This document shows positions 1 to 5,789 of a stretch of DNA of 6,476 bases, in pieces. Made by a program: the position numbers and the translations under genes. Origin of the DNA: Coriobacteriales bacterium (GTDB taxonomy: Bacteria; Actinomycetota; Coriobacteriia; Coriobacteriales; UBA8131); contig JAITUO010000031.1 of assembly GCA_031286245.1 (NCBI GenBank), forward strand, positions 1 to 6,476. Reading direction: 5' to 3'. The notes beneath the pieces are model-generated. The model saw nothing but the letters and a program-made list of their open reading frames with translations, was not told where the DNA came from and did not search any database. The first letter of the stretch is position 1, and every line of letters begins with the position of its first letter.

Positions 1-248
1 CCATCATTGATCAGATACCAAACCATATGCAGAACAACCTGACTGACGCAGCAATCCGACTGGTACCGGAGCTGGCAGACACCATAGATCAGCTTCAGGA
101 TATACCTGGAATCAGGAAAGCCCAGTTGACGGGCAGCGGTACTGTTGTCTTTGGCCTGGCAGAAAGCCGAGAGGCTGCCCACAGGGCAGCCTCTCAATTC
201 AGCGCTCAAGGTTATTGGACTTCAGTTTGCAAGACCCTTCCTGCCTGA
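1..248 (+). CDS. ispE: 4-diphosphocytidyl-2-C-methyl-D-erythritol kinase, C-terminal part (5' end outside window)
   Basis: IspE is a cytosolic GHMP-family kinase that phosphorylates the 2-hydroxyl of CDP-methylerythritol with ATP in the MEP isoprenoid pathway. Only the last ~81 residues are present. The frame is open to the left edge (first complete codon at 3, reading IIDQIPNH before the Met at 27), so the ATG at 27 is internal and not the start. The recognisable parts are the NNLTDAA...LVPEL stretch, matching the NDLE...P motif that opens the last GHMP helices, and the glycine-rich LTGSGTVVFGL motif, corresponding to the third GHMP motif (GSGxTxF). The alternating helix and strand ending in W-TSVCKTLPA is a normal IspE terminus. 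The stop is TGA at 246-248. It converges on the URO-D cluster with 83 bp between. Another GHMP kinase is possible but the C-terminal pattern fits IspE best. Confidence 0.85.
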   Translation, partial: IIDQIPNHMQNNLTDAAIRLVPELADTIDQLQDIPGIRKAQLTGSGTVVFGLAESREAAHRAASQFSAQGYWTSVCKTLPA

Positions 249-331
249 TTGGCAAGCGCGTTACTACGCTAGATTATCTGCACTAGTAAATCCACCCTGA
301 ACTGCTTTTTGCTAGTCACTAGCATTCTAAC
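249..331. other. Short gap between convergent genes with a small perfect hairpin
   Basis: The gap between the ispE stop and the stop of the last URO-D gene contains TGCTAG-TCA-CTAGCA at 310-324, a 6-bp stem with a 3-base loop. A run of five T precedes it on the + strand, and no U-tract follows it in either direction of transcription. It is therefore not a canonical intrinsic terminator, although its position between two convergent stops makes a termination or 3'-end-protecting role plausible. Nothing else is seen in this gap. Confidence 0.3.
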
Positions 332-1330
332 CTAAAACATCTCCGAGGTCATGATTTCGATGCACTTATCAACCTCATCATACACACCAGGATAGTTCGC
401 AAAATTCAAACCATGTGTGGTGCAGGGGATGAAGTACAGCCTACCGTTATTCTCACACTGGAAGCGGACTTCCCGCATGACCAACTCTGGAGTCCAATCC
501 ACACGGTCGACAATACCGTTGTCGATACCACCCATGAAAGTGATCTGCGGGCCGAATTGCCTGACTAAGCTGGGTAGATCGTTGGTGGACATACAGCCCT
601 GCCAGATATCGACGCCCATCTCAATCATCATCGGTACCAATGAAGCACCCCAGGAGTCGCAATGGTGAACCACCAGTTCAATGCCATTGTCCTTGTACCA
701 ACCATACAAACGTTTGTAAGCTGGCAGGTAGATCTCGCGGAAACAATCCGGTGAGATCAGAGTTGAGATCTGGGTGCCCCAATCGTCATGATGGAATAAA
801 GCGTCAGGATGAATCCGGTCGATTAAGGTCTTGGCGTAACCGATCTCCCAATCCACCAGCCACTCGACCATTGCTTTGACTTTGACCGGCTCAGTCAGAA
901 TTGTCATCAAGCCATTCTCCATACCAAGAAAATGGCAGGTCTGTTCGAATAAGCCAGGAGCCATACCCATGGTCAACCACTGTGCTTCGCGGTCGCACTG
1001 TTCAGCAAAAGCAATGTAGTCGGCATAGTCAGCATCAACAAAGGCATTATAGTCGGGTGCCTTGGGGACAATCACTTCCTGCCAATCGTTGATGTCCTTT
1101 AAGACGATTGTCTCTTCAGTGTGGATGGGCATACCACCTGGTGCCCAATCCGGCCAGGAATAGGATACTCCCCAGAGGTTGACCCAGTCCAAGCCTGGCC
1201 CCATCGGTTGTCCACTGGCACTCAGTGGGTCGTTCATAAATGATAGATAAAACGGTTCATACTGCTTGATAAAGCGATCGGGATTTCCGCCCTTGATGAC
1301 CTCCAGGGCGTTTTGCCTCGGTGTCAGCAT
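332..1330 (-). CDS. URO-D superfamily methyltransferase-like protein, copy 1 (zinc motif intact)
   Basis: The protein has 332 residues in a single URO-D-type TIM-barrel, a typical length for the MtaA/MtbA branch (methylcobamide:thiol methyltransferases). HHDDWGTQ lies at about 180-187. The zinc signature H222-x-C224 (in VHHCDS) is followed 79 residues later by C303 (FIPCTT), close to the His-x-Cys...Cys spacing known for MtaA. QGCMSTN carries a further cysteine, C246. The RQAGRY motif of true HemE is absent. The ATG at 1330 is preferred over the GTG at 1336: it aligns with the MLTK starts of the two paralogues and has AGGAGG (1336-1341) 5 bases upstream, whereas the GTG overlaps that site. 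It is last in the - strand cluster, 75 bp (to 1336) or 81 bp (to the chosen start) after copy 2. It is the most divergent copy, with one extra residue near position 89, a different C-terminus (TSEMF) and no GGPGS loop after C303. The substrate is unknown. Confidence 0.8.
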   Translation of the reverse strand: MLTPRQNALEVIKGGNPDRFIKQYEPFYLSFMNDPLSASGQPMGPGLDWVNLWGVSYSWPDWAPGGMPIHTEETIVLKDINDWQEVIVPKAPDYNAFVDADYADYIAFAEQCDREAQWLTMGMAPGLFEQTCHFLGMENGLMTILTEPVKVKAMVEWLVDWEIGYAKTLIDRIHPDALFHHDDWGTQISTLISPDCFREIYLPAYKRLYGWYKDNGIELVVHHCDSWGASLVPMMIEMGVDIWQGCMSTNDLPSLVRQFGPQITFMGGIDNGIVDRVDWTPELVMREVRFQCENNGRLYFIPCTTHGLNFANYPGVYDEVDKCIEIMTSEMF

Positions 1331-1334
1331 GAAC

Positions 1335-1343
1335 ACCTCCTTT
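1335..1343 (-). promoter_or_regulatory. Ribosome binding site deciding the start of URO-D copy 1
   Basis: AAAGGAGGT on the - strand is a near-perfect Shine-Dalgarno sequence 4-5 bases before the ATG at 1330. A GTG at 1336 in the same frame overlaps it and so cannot use it. Confidence 0.75.
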
Positions 1344-1411
1344 CTCTCGGTTCTACCGGCTGATGCCTGCTGATAGTGGCATTGCTCGGTACGTCGATTT
1401 GGTACGGTGAT

Positions 1412-2404
1412 CTAAAAGTCCTCTTTCGAGAGCTCGTCGATCTTTGCTGTCACGGCATCATAGACGCCTTCATAACTGCTGCCTGGTCCACCCATTACGC
1501 AGCAGGGGATGTAGTAGAGCTTTCCACCCTCGGCAATCGCCCTGCGGGTCTCACGATCAATCAGCTCCAAAGTCCAATCTGCACGGTCAACGACACCATT
1601 GTCGATGCCACCCATGAAGGAAATCTGGCCGCCGTACTGTTTGATCAGGTTGGGGATGTCGTTAGTTGACATGCAACCCTGCCAGATATCGATACCCATC
1701 TCGATCATCATCGGTACATAAGTAGCAGCATAGGAATCGCAGTGATGGATGATGTATTCAATGCCATTGTCTTTGTACCAGCCATACAGGCGCTTGTAAG
1801 CTGGCAGGTAGATCTGCTTGAACATTGCTGGAGAGATCAGTGTTGAGTTTTGGCTGCCCCAGTCGTCATGGTGGAACAGGGCGTCTGGCTGGATGCGAGG
1901 GATCAAGGTCTTGGCATACTCGATCTCCCAATCGACATACCACTCGACGAGCTCAATGACATCATCTGGTTCCAGAGCGATAGCCTGCATGGCGCCTTCC
2001 ATGCTCATCAGGTGATGGGTGATCTCCAACAACCCGGGGAACATACCCAGTGTCATGAACGTGTCTTCACGGTCACATTGGGCAGCCAGCGCCATATAGT
2101 CGGCATAGGCTTCTTCAGGAAAGATGATATTCGGCGCCTTGACCACATCGCGCCATTGCTTGATGTCTTCTAAAACAATCGTGCCTGGTCGGTGGATCGG
2201 CATACCGCCGGGATGATCTTCCGGCCACTCATACAAGACACCCCATTGGGTGTGCCAGGTCATCCCCGGGCCTGCAGGCTCGGGAGTCGAGAACATGAAG
2301 GGGTCGACCCCGAACATCAGATGCATGAACTCATACTGATTGACATAACGGTCAGGATTACCACCCTTGATGACCTCGATCACATTCTGCTTCTTGGTTA
2401 GCAT
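1412..2404 (-). CDS. URO-D superfamily methyltransferase-like protein, copy 2 (zinc motif intact)
   Basis: The 330-residue protein is a full-length member of the same family as its neighbours. The N-terminus MLTKKQNVIEVIKGGNPDRY matches the opening of methyltransferase-like URO-D proteins. HHDDWGSQ lies at about 178-185. H220-x-C222 (IIHHCDS) and C301 (YIPCCV), again 79 residues from C222, form a complete zinc site of the MtaA type. C302 adds an adjacent cysteine and C244 lies in QGCMSTN. The known family role is methyl transfer between a methyl-corrinoid protein and a thiol or another acceptor, with zinc activating the thiol. That this protein does so is inference. GGAGGT at 2411-2416 (- strand) lies 6 bases before the ATG. 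It is the middle gene, 147 bp after copy 3 and 75-81 bp before copy 1. It shares the IDELSKEDF terminus and the GGPGS loop with copy 3, so these two look like the more recent duplicates. Confidence 0.8.
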   Translation of the reverse strand: MLTKKQNVIEVIKGGNPDRYVNQYEFMHLMFGVDPFMFSTPEPAGPGMTWHTQWGVLYEWPEDHPGGMPIHRPGTIVLEDIKQWRDVVKAPNIIFPEEAYADYMALAAQCDREDTFMTLGMFPGLLEITHHLMSMEGAMQAIALEPDDVIELVEWYVDWEIEYAKTLIPRIQPDALFHHDDWGSQNSTLISPAMFKQIYLPAYKRLYGWYKDNGIEYIIHHCDSYAATYVPMMIEMGIDIWQGCMSTNDIPNLIKQYGGQISFMGGIDNGVVDRADWTLELIDRETRRAIAEGGKLYYIPCCVMGGPGSSYEGVYDAVTAKIDELSKEDF

Positions 2405-2551
2405 TCAACTACCTCCGTTTCCTCGTGATATACCTGTTTTGCCTATACAAAGAGAAAGCCTGATACACCTGTCATCCGATTTGAGGCAATCACGGTCTTA
2501 TCCAAACGATTATGATGCCCCTGATAGGCCCAGGCCCTCAATTTGACTACC
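2405..2551 (-). other. 147-bp spacer between URO-D copies 3 and 2
   Basis: The spacer is long for an operon and holds the Shine-Dalgarno site of copy 2. I see no strong terminator: the best hairpin is CCTG/CAGG near the copy 3 stop, with no U-tract. I see no convincing promoter, so read-through from copy 3 and a separate start for copies 2 and 1 both remain possible. Confidence 0.4.
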
Positions 2552-3541
2552 TCAAAAATCCTCTTTTGACAGTTCATCGATCTTTTCTGAAATCGCCTCA
2601 TAGACCTCAGGGAACGTGCTGCCTGGCCCTCCAGCTACCAAACCCGGAATGTAGTAGAGCTTGCCGCACTCTTTGACCGCGCGGCGTACCTCGCGGTCGA
2701 TCAGCTCGGGAGTCCAGTTCTCGCGGTCGATGACGCCGTTGTCCAAGGCTCCATGGAAGGAGATCTGTCCGCCATACTGGGCGATCAGTTCGGGCACCTT
2801 GTTCGTAGTCATGGCTCCCTGGTAAATGTCGATGCCCATTTCGATCATCATCGGCACAAAGGTGGCTGCAAAGGAATCGGAGTGATGGACAATCAGTTCG
2901 ACACCGTTGGCTTTATACCAGCCATATAGTCGCTTGTAAGGCTCGAGATAGACCTCCCGAAACATCGCTGGTGACATGAAGGTCGAGATCTGAGTGCCCC
3001 AGTCGTCATGGTGCAGCAAGGCGTCCGGGTGGATGCGGCTGACGATGGTTTGAGCGTACTCGATTTCCCAATCGACATACCATTCAATCATTTCGCGCAC
3101 AGTCTCAGGCTCTAAAGCTATGGCGGTCAATGCGCCTTCCATGCCCATGAACAGGTGAGTGGCTTCGAAAAGACCAGGGAAAACAGCCATTGCCAGGTAC
3201 TGGTCGTTCCGGTCACAGCCTGCTGCCAGGTCTTTCATCGGCTGATAATCCTCTTCCGGGAACTGGACATTGGGAGCCTTTAATACTGATTTCCAGTCTT
3301 TGACATCATGTAAGACGATCGTCTCTGGTTTATGGATCGGCATACCGCCCGGTGCCCATTCCGGCCAGGAGTAAGTGACGCCCCATGGAGTCTTCCAATC
3401 CAGCCCCGGCCCGCTGACCGGTCCTTTAGTGGTGTATGGGTCTGCGAAAAACACCAGATACAGATACTCGAACTGGTTCACATAACGATCTGGTTGGCCC
3501 CCTGTCATCACTTCGTGCAGGTTCTCTCTTTTTGTCAGCAT
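2552..3541 (-). CDS. URO-D superfamily protein, copy 3, with degenerate zinc site
   Basis: The 329-residue protein is full length, without frameshift, and collinear with copy 2 over its whole length, with very similar C-terminal thirds. The fold-defining segments remain: PDRYVNQ near the N-terminus, HHDDWGTQ at about 177-184, VPMMIEMGIDI at 229-239 and GGPGST at 304-309. The zinc positions do not: the HHC motif is HHS (S221) and the distal cysteine is glycine (G300 in YIPGLV). The third cysteine shared by copies 1 and 2 is alanine (A243 in QGAMTTN), and FMGGIDNG has become FHGALDNG, placing a new His at 263. The protein therefore probably does not bind zinc in the usual way. It could be a changed-function enzyme, a corrinoid-binding or regulatory partner, or use non-thiol chemistry. 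AGGAGG at 3546-3551 lies 4 bases before the ATG. It is first in transcription order. Confidence 0.8.
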   Translation of the reverse strand: MLTKRENLHEVMTGGQPDRYVNQFEYLYLVFFADPYTTKGPVSGPGLDWKTPWGVTYSWPEWAPGGMPIHKPETIVLHDVKDWKSVLKAPNVQFPEEDYQPMKDLAAGCDRNDQYLAMAVFPGLFEATHLFMGMEGALTAIALEPETVREMIEWYVDWEIEYAQTIVSRIHPDALLHHDDWGTQISTFMSPAMFREVYLEPYKRLYGWYKANGVELIVHHSDSFAATFVPMMIEMGIDIYQGAMTTNKVPELIAQYGGQISFHGALDNGVIDRENWTPELIDREVRRAVKECGKLYYIPGLVAGGPGSTFPEVYEAISEKIDELSKEDF

Positions 3542-3568
3542 AAATCCTCCTCAAAGTGTTTGTCGTAT

Positions 3569-3581
3569 TGCCATTTTGGCA
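3569..3581. promoter_or_regulatory. Palindromic site in the leader of the URO-D cluster (possible operator)
   Basis: TGCCA-TTT-TGGCA is a perfect 5-bp inverted repeat around three T, 28 bp upstream of the start of URO-D copy 3. Its position suits a repressor site or a small mRNA hairpin. No second full copy is visible in the window, so the call rests on symmetry and placement only. Confidence 0.3.
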
Positions 3582-3778
3582 GCGGCCAGGTCTCTTATCC
3601 ACAAATGATGACAAAAAACTCTGTACGGATGGATTAAATGTGCAGACTAGACAAATGAGACATTCTGCATTGGCCAAGGCAGGGCATTTTTCACATCTGG
3701 ATTATCTAAAGCTCGAGATTGTTGCATTAATAAACCGCAGCCGGAAGAATAGTGACAAACCTACGGAGGAGTCTTTTT

Positions 3779-3799
3779 ATGGGAGAAACCCGGGGGTGA
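3779..3799 (+). other. Six-codon mini-ORF behind a strong Shine-Dalgarno site
   Basis: GGAGGAG at 3765-3771 is followed, at good spacing, by ATG at 3779, encoding MGETRG and then TGA. A purine-rich site this strong ahead of an ORF that stops at once is either chance, a short leader peptide, or the preserved start of a gene whose body has been lost. The following bases are full of stops in every + frame. No longer protein can be rescued by a single frameshift. Confidence 0.2.
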
Positions 3800-3928
3800 C
3801 CTATGTAGATAGATCTAGATAGTAACCTGTGGAAACTGGAAGTTAATGCTTAAGATCCATCCCTCTCACTGATTCCACCTTTGCTCCCACCGCTTGCTCC
3901 GAACTTGCAAACTCTTGAGAAACTGGTG

Positions 3929-4064
3929 TTTTGCTGAAAAAAGCGCGTTGTGTACGCTTTGAAGGCTGAATTCTGATGAAACTATATGAAATTCCTCTAG
4001 AATTCTATCGTATTAAGCCATATTCGACTTAATGAGAGCACACAGCGCGCCTTTTTCAGCAAAA
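3929..4064. repeat. 136-bp element bounded by 25-bp inverted repeats (MITE-like or structured RNA)
   Basis: The left arm 3929-3953 (starting TTTTGCTGAAAAA) and right arm 4040-4064 (ending TTTTTCAGCAAAA) are reverse complements over 25 bp with two differences. One would still pair as U-G in RNA and the other is an A-C mismatch. After a two-base bulge (3954-3955), 3956-3960 can pair with 4035-4039, extending the stem to about 30 pairs. Inside are a smaller hairpin ATTAAG/CTTAAT (4012-4033, 10-base loop) and two GAATTC sites (3968 and 4000). There is no coding capacity. I see no clear target-site duplication next to the arms, and no U-tract follows. A miniature inverted-repeat transposable element, or a small RNA or leader structure, would both fit. 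Confidence 0.6.
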
Positions 4065-4204
4065 GAGCTTGTTGTCAAATTTCAAAGCAAGCAAATTGTA
4101 TGGCTGGTGATGGTTGTCTAACAGGAAACGCTTGACTAGGAAAGTAGGAAAGGCTTCAAACTATCCCAGAAGCTGAAGTCATTAACTGCGGAGAAGGGTG
4201 CGCG

Positions 4205-4230
4205 GGTGCTGGACAAGCAACAACAGCACC
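4205..4230. promoter_or_regulatory. Inverted repeat just upstream of the efp promoter
   Basis: GGTGCTG (4205-4211) and CAGCACC (4224-4230) form a perfect 7-bp inverted repeat with a 12-base spacer. The right arm lies where the -35 of the proposed efp promoter would be, 17 bases before its -10. An operator fits this position if that promoter is used. If transcription starts further upstream, the repeat would instead be a hairpin in the efp leader. Confidence 0.35.
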
Positions 4231-4247
4231 AGCCCGGCTACTCGTTG

Positions 4248-4253
4248 TATACT
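4248..4253 (+). promoter_or_regulatory. Candidate -10 box for efp-murI-rph
   Basis: TATACT matches the sigma-70 consensus at five of six positions and would place the transcription start near 4260, about 24 bases before the efp start codon. No good -35 lies 16-19 bp upstream (AGCACC at 17 bp), so an activator or a different promoter is possible. A weaker alternative is TTGACT (4132-4137) with TTCAAA at 17-bp spacing. Confidence 0.4.
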
Positions 4254-4283
4254 TATGCAGACCTTCTGTAGAAAGGACAACAA

Positions 4284-4844
4284 GTGGCAATTTCCACAGC
4301 TGATTTTAAAAACGGTAAGGCCATCATGATTGATGGCAAGCCATATGTGATAATCGAATTCCAGCACGTCAAACCGGGCAAAGGCGGTGCATTCGTACGT
4401 ACCAAAGTACGAGATGTGCGCACTGGCAGGGTCAACGACTTGACTTTTCGGGCTGGAGAAAAGTTCGATGAAGTACGTATGGAGCAAAAAGATGTCCAGT
4501 TCCTATACTCTGAGTCTGAAGAGTTCCATTTCATGGACACCGAGACCTACGAGCAACTGACTTTAGTTGCTGATGTCGTTGGTGATGCAGCCAAATGGCT
4601 GAAGGAAAACGACATGGCTACCCTCCAATTCGCTGGTGATGAGTTGTTGGGAGTTGAGGCGGCAATGTTTGTTGAGCTGGAAGTCACTGACACGGAACCT
4701 GGGTTTAAAGGCGACACTGTTCAAGGTGGATCAAAACCAGCCACGTTAGAGACTGGCGCTGTGATCAGTGTACCGATGTTCATTAGCACCGGTGATGTAT
4801 TAAAAGTAGACACCCGCGATGGACGCTATATTACCCGGGTCTGA
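4284..4844 (+). CDS. efp: Elongation factor P
   Basis: EF-P binds between the P and E sites of stalled ribosomes and promotes peptide bond formation at consecutive prolines. The length of 186 residues is normal. The three beta-barrel domains are recognisable: the N-terminal KOW-like domain (about 1-63) with the loop HVKPGKGGAF, an OB domain (about 65-125), and a C-terminal OB domain ending GDVLKVDTRDGRYITRV, the usual EF-P signature end. K33, at the loop tip, corresponds to the lysine modified in Escherichia coli (K34) and Bacillus. Lysine at this place argues against arginine rhamnosylation, but the modifying enzymes are not in the window. The start is GTG with AAAGGA (4272-4277) 6 bases upstream. 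It is first in a tight run with murI (15 bp) and rph. Confidence 0.97.
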   Translation: MAISTADFKNGKAIMIDGKPYVIIEFQHVKPGKGGAFVRTKVRDVRTGRVNDLTFRAGEKFDEVRMEQKDVQFLYSESEEFHFMDTETYEQLTLVADVVGDAAKWLKENDMATLQFAGDELLGVEAAMFVELEVTDTEPGFKGDTVQGGSKPATLETGAVISVPMFISTGDVLKVDTRDGRYITRV

Positions 4845-4859
4845 CGAACAAGGAAAAAA

Positions 4860-5786
4860 TTGATATTTATGGAGAAAACCAGCGGCGATACCGCTCAAGC
4901 ACGACGCCCGATAGGCATTTTTGACTCTGGTATTGGCGGTATGACAGTCGCCCGAGAAATCATGAAGCAACTGCCATATGAATCATTTATATACTTTGGA
5001 GACACTCTACGCTGCCCATATGGGCCGCGACCTTTACATGATATCCGGACATATGCTTCTCAGATAGCCACCTGGCTGTTTGAACAAAATGTAAAACTGC
5101 TGGTCATAGCCTGTAACTCAGCGACCGCTGCGGCCCTCGACCAAATCAAAACGGTCTCACCAGTGCCTGTGATCGGAGTTATTGAACCTGGTGCCCGAGC
5201 TGCGGTAGCTGCCACTGAGAACCTGAACATCGGTGTCATTGGCACCAAGGCAACAATCGAGTCAGGAGTGTACTCTGAGACCATTCGTCGGCTTGATCCG
5301 GAGATCACGGTCTTCTCCGCAGCAACACCCCGATTCGTCGAAATCGTCGAAGCTGGACTCCGTTTGGATCGCAACCCAATTGAAGAATTCATGGCTCCTG
5401 TCTATTCGATTTATGTCAGACCGGCATTCCAGGAAATCGCCCGCGATTATCTTGACTCACTGCGTCGCTGCGATATCGATACCTTGGTGTTGGGATGCAC
5501 GCATTATCCGTTGATCACACCTTTGATTTCATCAATCATTGGCCCCGGTGTCCGCATCATATCCAGTGCAGAAGAAACCGCTAATGATGTTTTGGCGGCA
5601 TTGTCTGCCAGCAACCAACTGGTTTCTGATCAAGACTCACCGAGTTACAGGTACGCCACGACTGCGCTTGATTTAGATGATTTCATTACGCTTGGCTCGG
5701 CAATCCTTGGACAGACAATCGGTGCGCTAGAGCAAGTCAGCCTGGCCGAGCTGGCAGCCTGCAGTCAGTTAGCTGAGGTGGTTTAG
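4860..5786 (+). CDS. murI: Glutamate racemase
   Basis: MurI interconverts L- and D-glutamate in the cytosol without cofactor, supplying D-Glu for peptidoglycan. Both catalytic cysteines are present: C85 in ACNSATA and C213 in LGCTHYPLI, with H215 beside the second. The N-terminal signature IGIFDSGIGG gives D22 and S23, and YFGDTLRCPYG follows at 45-55. At 308 residues it is somewhat longer than the usual 260-290, through an N-terminal extension of about 16 residues and a C-terminal tail after about 270. The TTG at 4860 is chosen because AAGGA (4850-4854) lies 5 bases before it. The in-frame ATG at 4869 is 14 bases from that site and is the alternative, losing three residues. It starts 15 bp after the efp stop and ends immediately before rph, so translation is probably coupled to rph. 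Confidence 0.96.
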   Translation: MIFMEKTSGDTAQARRPIGIFDSGIGGMTVAREIMKQLPYESFIYFGDTLRCPYGPRPLHDIRTYASQIATWLFEQNVKLLVIACNSATAAALDQIKTVSPVPVIGVIEPGARAAVAATENLNIGVIGTKATIESGVYSETIRRLDPEITVFSAATPRFVEIVEAGLRLDRNPIEEFMAPVYSIYVRPAFQEIARDYLDSLRRCDIDTLVLGCTHYPLITPLISSIIGPGVRIISSAEETANDVLAALSASNQLVSDQDSPSYRYATTALDLDDFITLGSAILGQTIGALEQVSLAELAACSQLAEVV

Positions 5787-5789
5787 TTG
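5775..5789 (+). promoter_or_regulatory. Ribosome binding site and TTG start of rph, embedded in the end of murI
   Basis: GAGGTGG (5775-5781) lies within the last murI codons, and TTG at 5787-5789 follows the murI stop (5784-5786) with no spacer. No ATG or GTG lies in frame between the murI stop and the conserved RPV motif, so TTG is the supported start. Confidence 0.8.

Larger units (their letters stand above)
3542..4283. other. 742-bp divergent intergenic region
   Basis: No convincing gene is found between the - strand URO-D cluster and efp. The left part (3542 to about 3720) should hold the URO-D leader and promoter. The best - strand -10 candidate is GATAAT (attatc at 3701-3706 on the + strand), but its -35 is poor. 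TTGGCCAA (3670-3677) is a perfect 8-bp palindrome close by. Positions 3797-3825 are dense in stop codons in all + frames. Positions 3840-3928 are pyrimidine-rich with nothing recognisable. Positions 3929-4064 hold a long inverted repeat. Positions 4137-4152 are a perfect tandem duplication of TAGGAAAG. Positions 4205-4277 hold the efp control region. There is no tRNA and no riboswitch that I can recognise. Confidence 0.5.

Noticed and set aside
27..248. A complete 73-residue small protein starting at ATG 27
   Set aside because: The frame is open through the left edge and the sequence matches the C-terminus of IspE, so the Met is internal.
332..1336. GTG at 1336 as the start of URO-D copy 1
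   Set aside because: It overlaps the Shine-Dalgarno sequence. The ATG at 1330 aligns with the paralogues and is correctly spaced.
1359..1380. GCCACT on the - strand between URO-D copies 2 and 1 as part of a cobalamin riboswitch
   Set aside because: It resembles only the core of the B12 box. The 75-bp spacer is too short for the riboswitch and no other conserved element is present.
600..1816. DNA direct repeats between the URO-D genes, for example the identical 22 bp at 714-735 and 1794-1815
   Set aside because: They encode the same conserved peptide in paralogous genes and are explained by duplication, not by a separate repeat element.
1376..2401. Long + strand frames opposite URO-D copy 2 (97, 107 and 69 residues)
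   Set aside because: They are mirror frames of a clear - strand gene with conserved motifs. They lack ribosome sites and family resemblance.
332..3541. The three URO-D proteins as true uroporphyrinogen decarboxylase (HemE)
   Set aside because: The RQAGRY motif near the N-terminus of HemE is missing, while an HxC...C zinc signature is present in two copies. No other haem gene is nearby.
3556..3822. 88-residue + strand frame upstream of the efp region
   Set aside because: It begins at a GTG without a ribosome site, overlaps the leader of the URO-D cluster, has no recognisable motif and an unprotein-like composition.
3929..4064. The inverted-repeat element as an intrinsic terminator
   Set aside because: The stem arms are 86 bases apart and no U-tract follows on either strand. 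No gene ends nearby.
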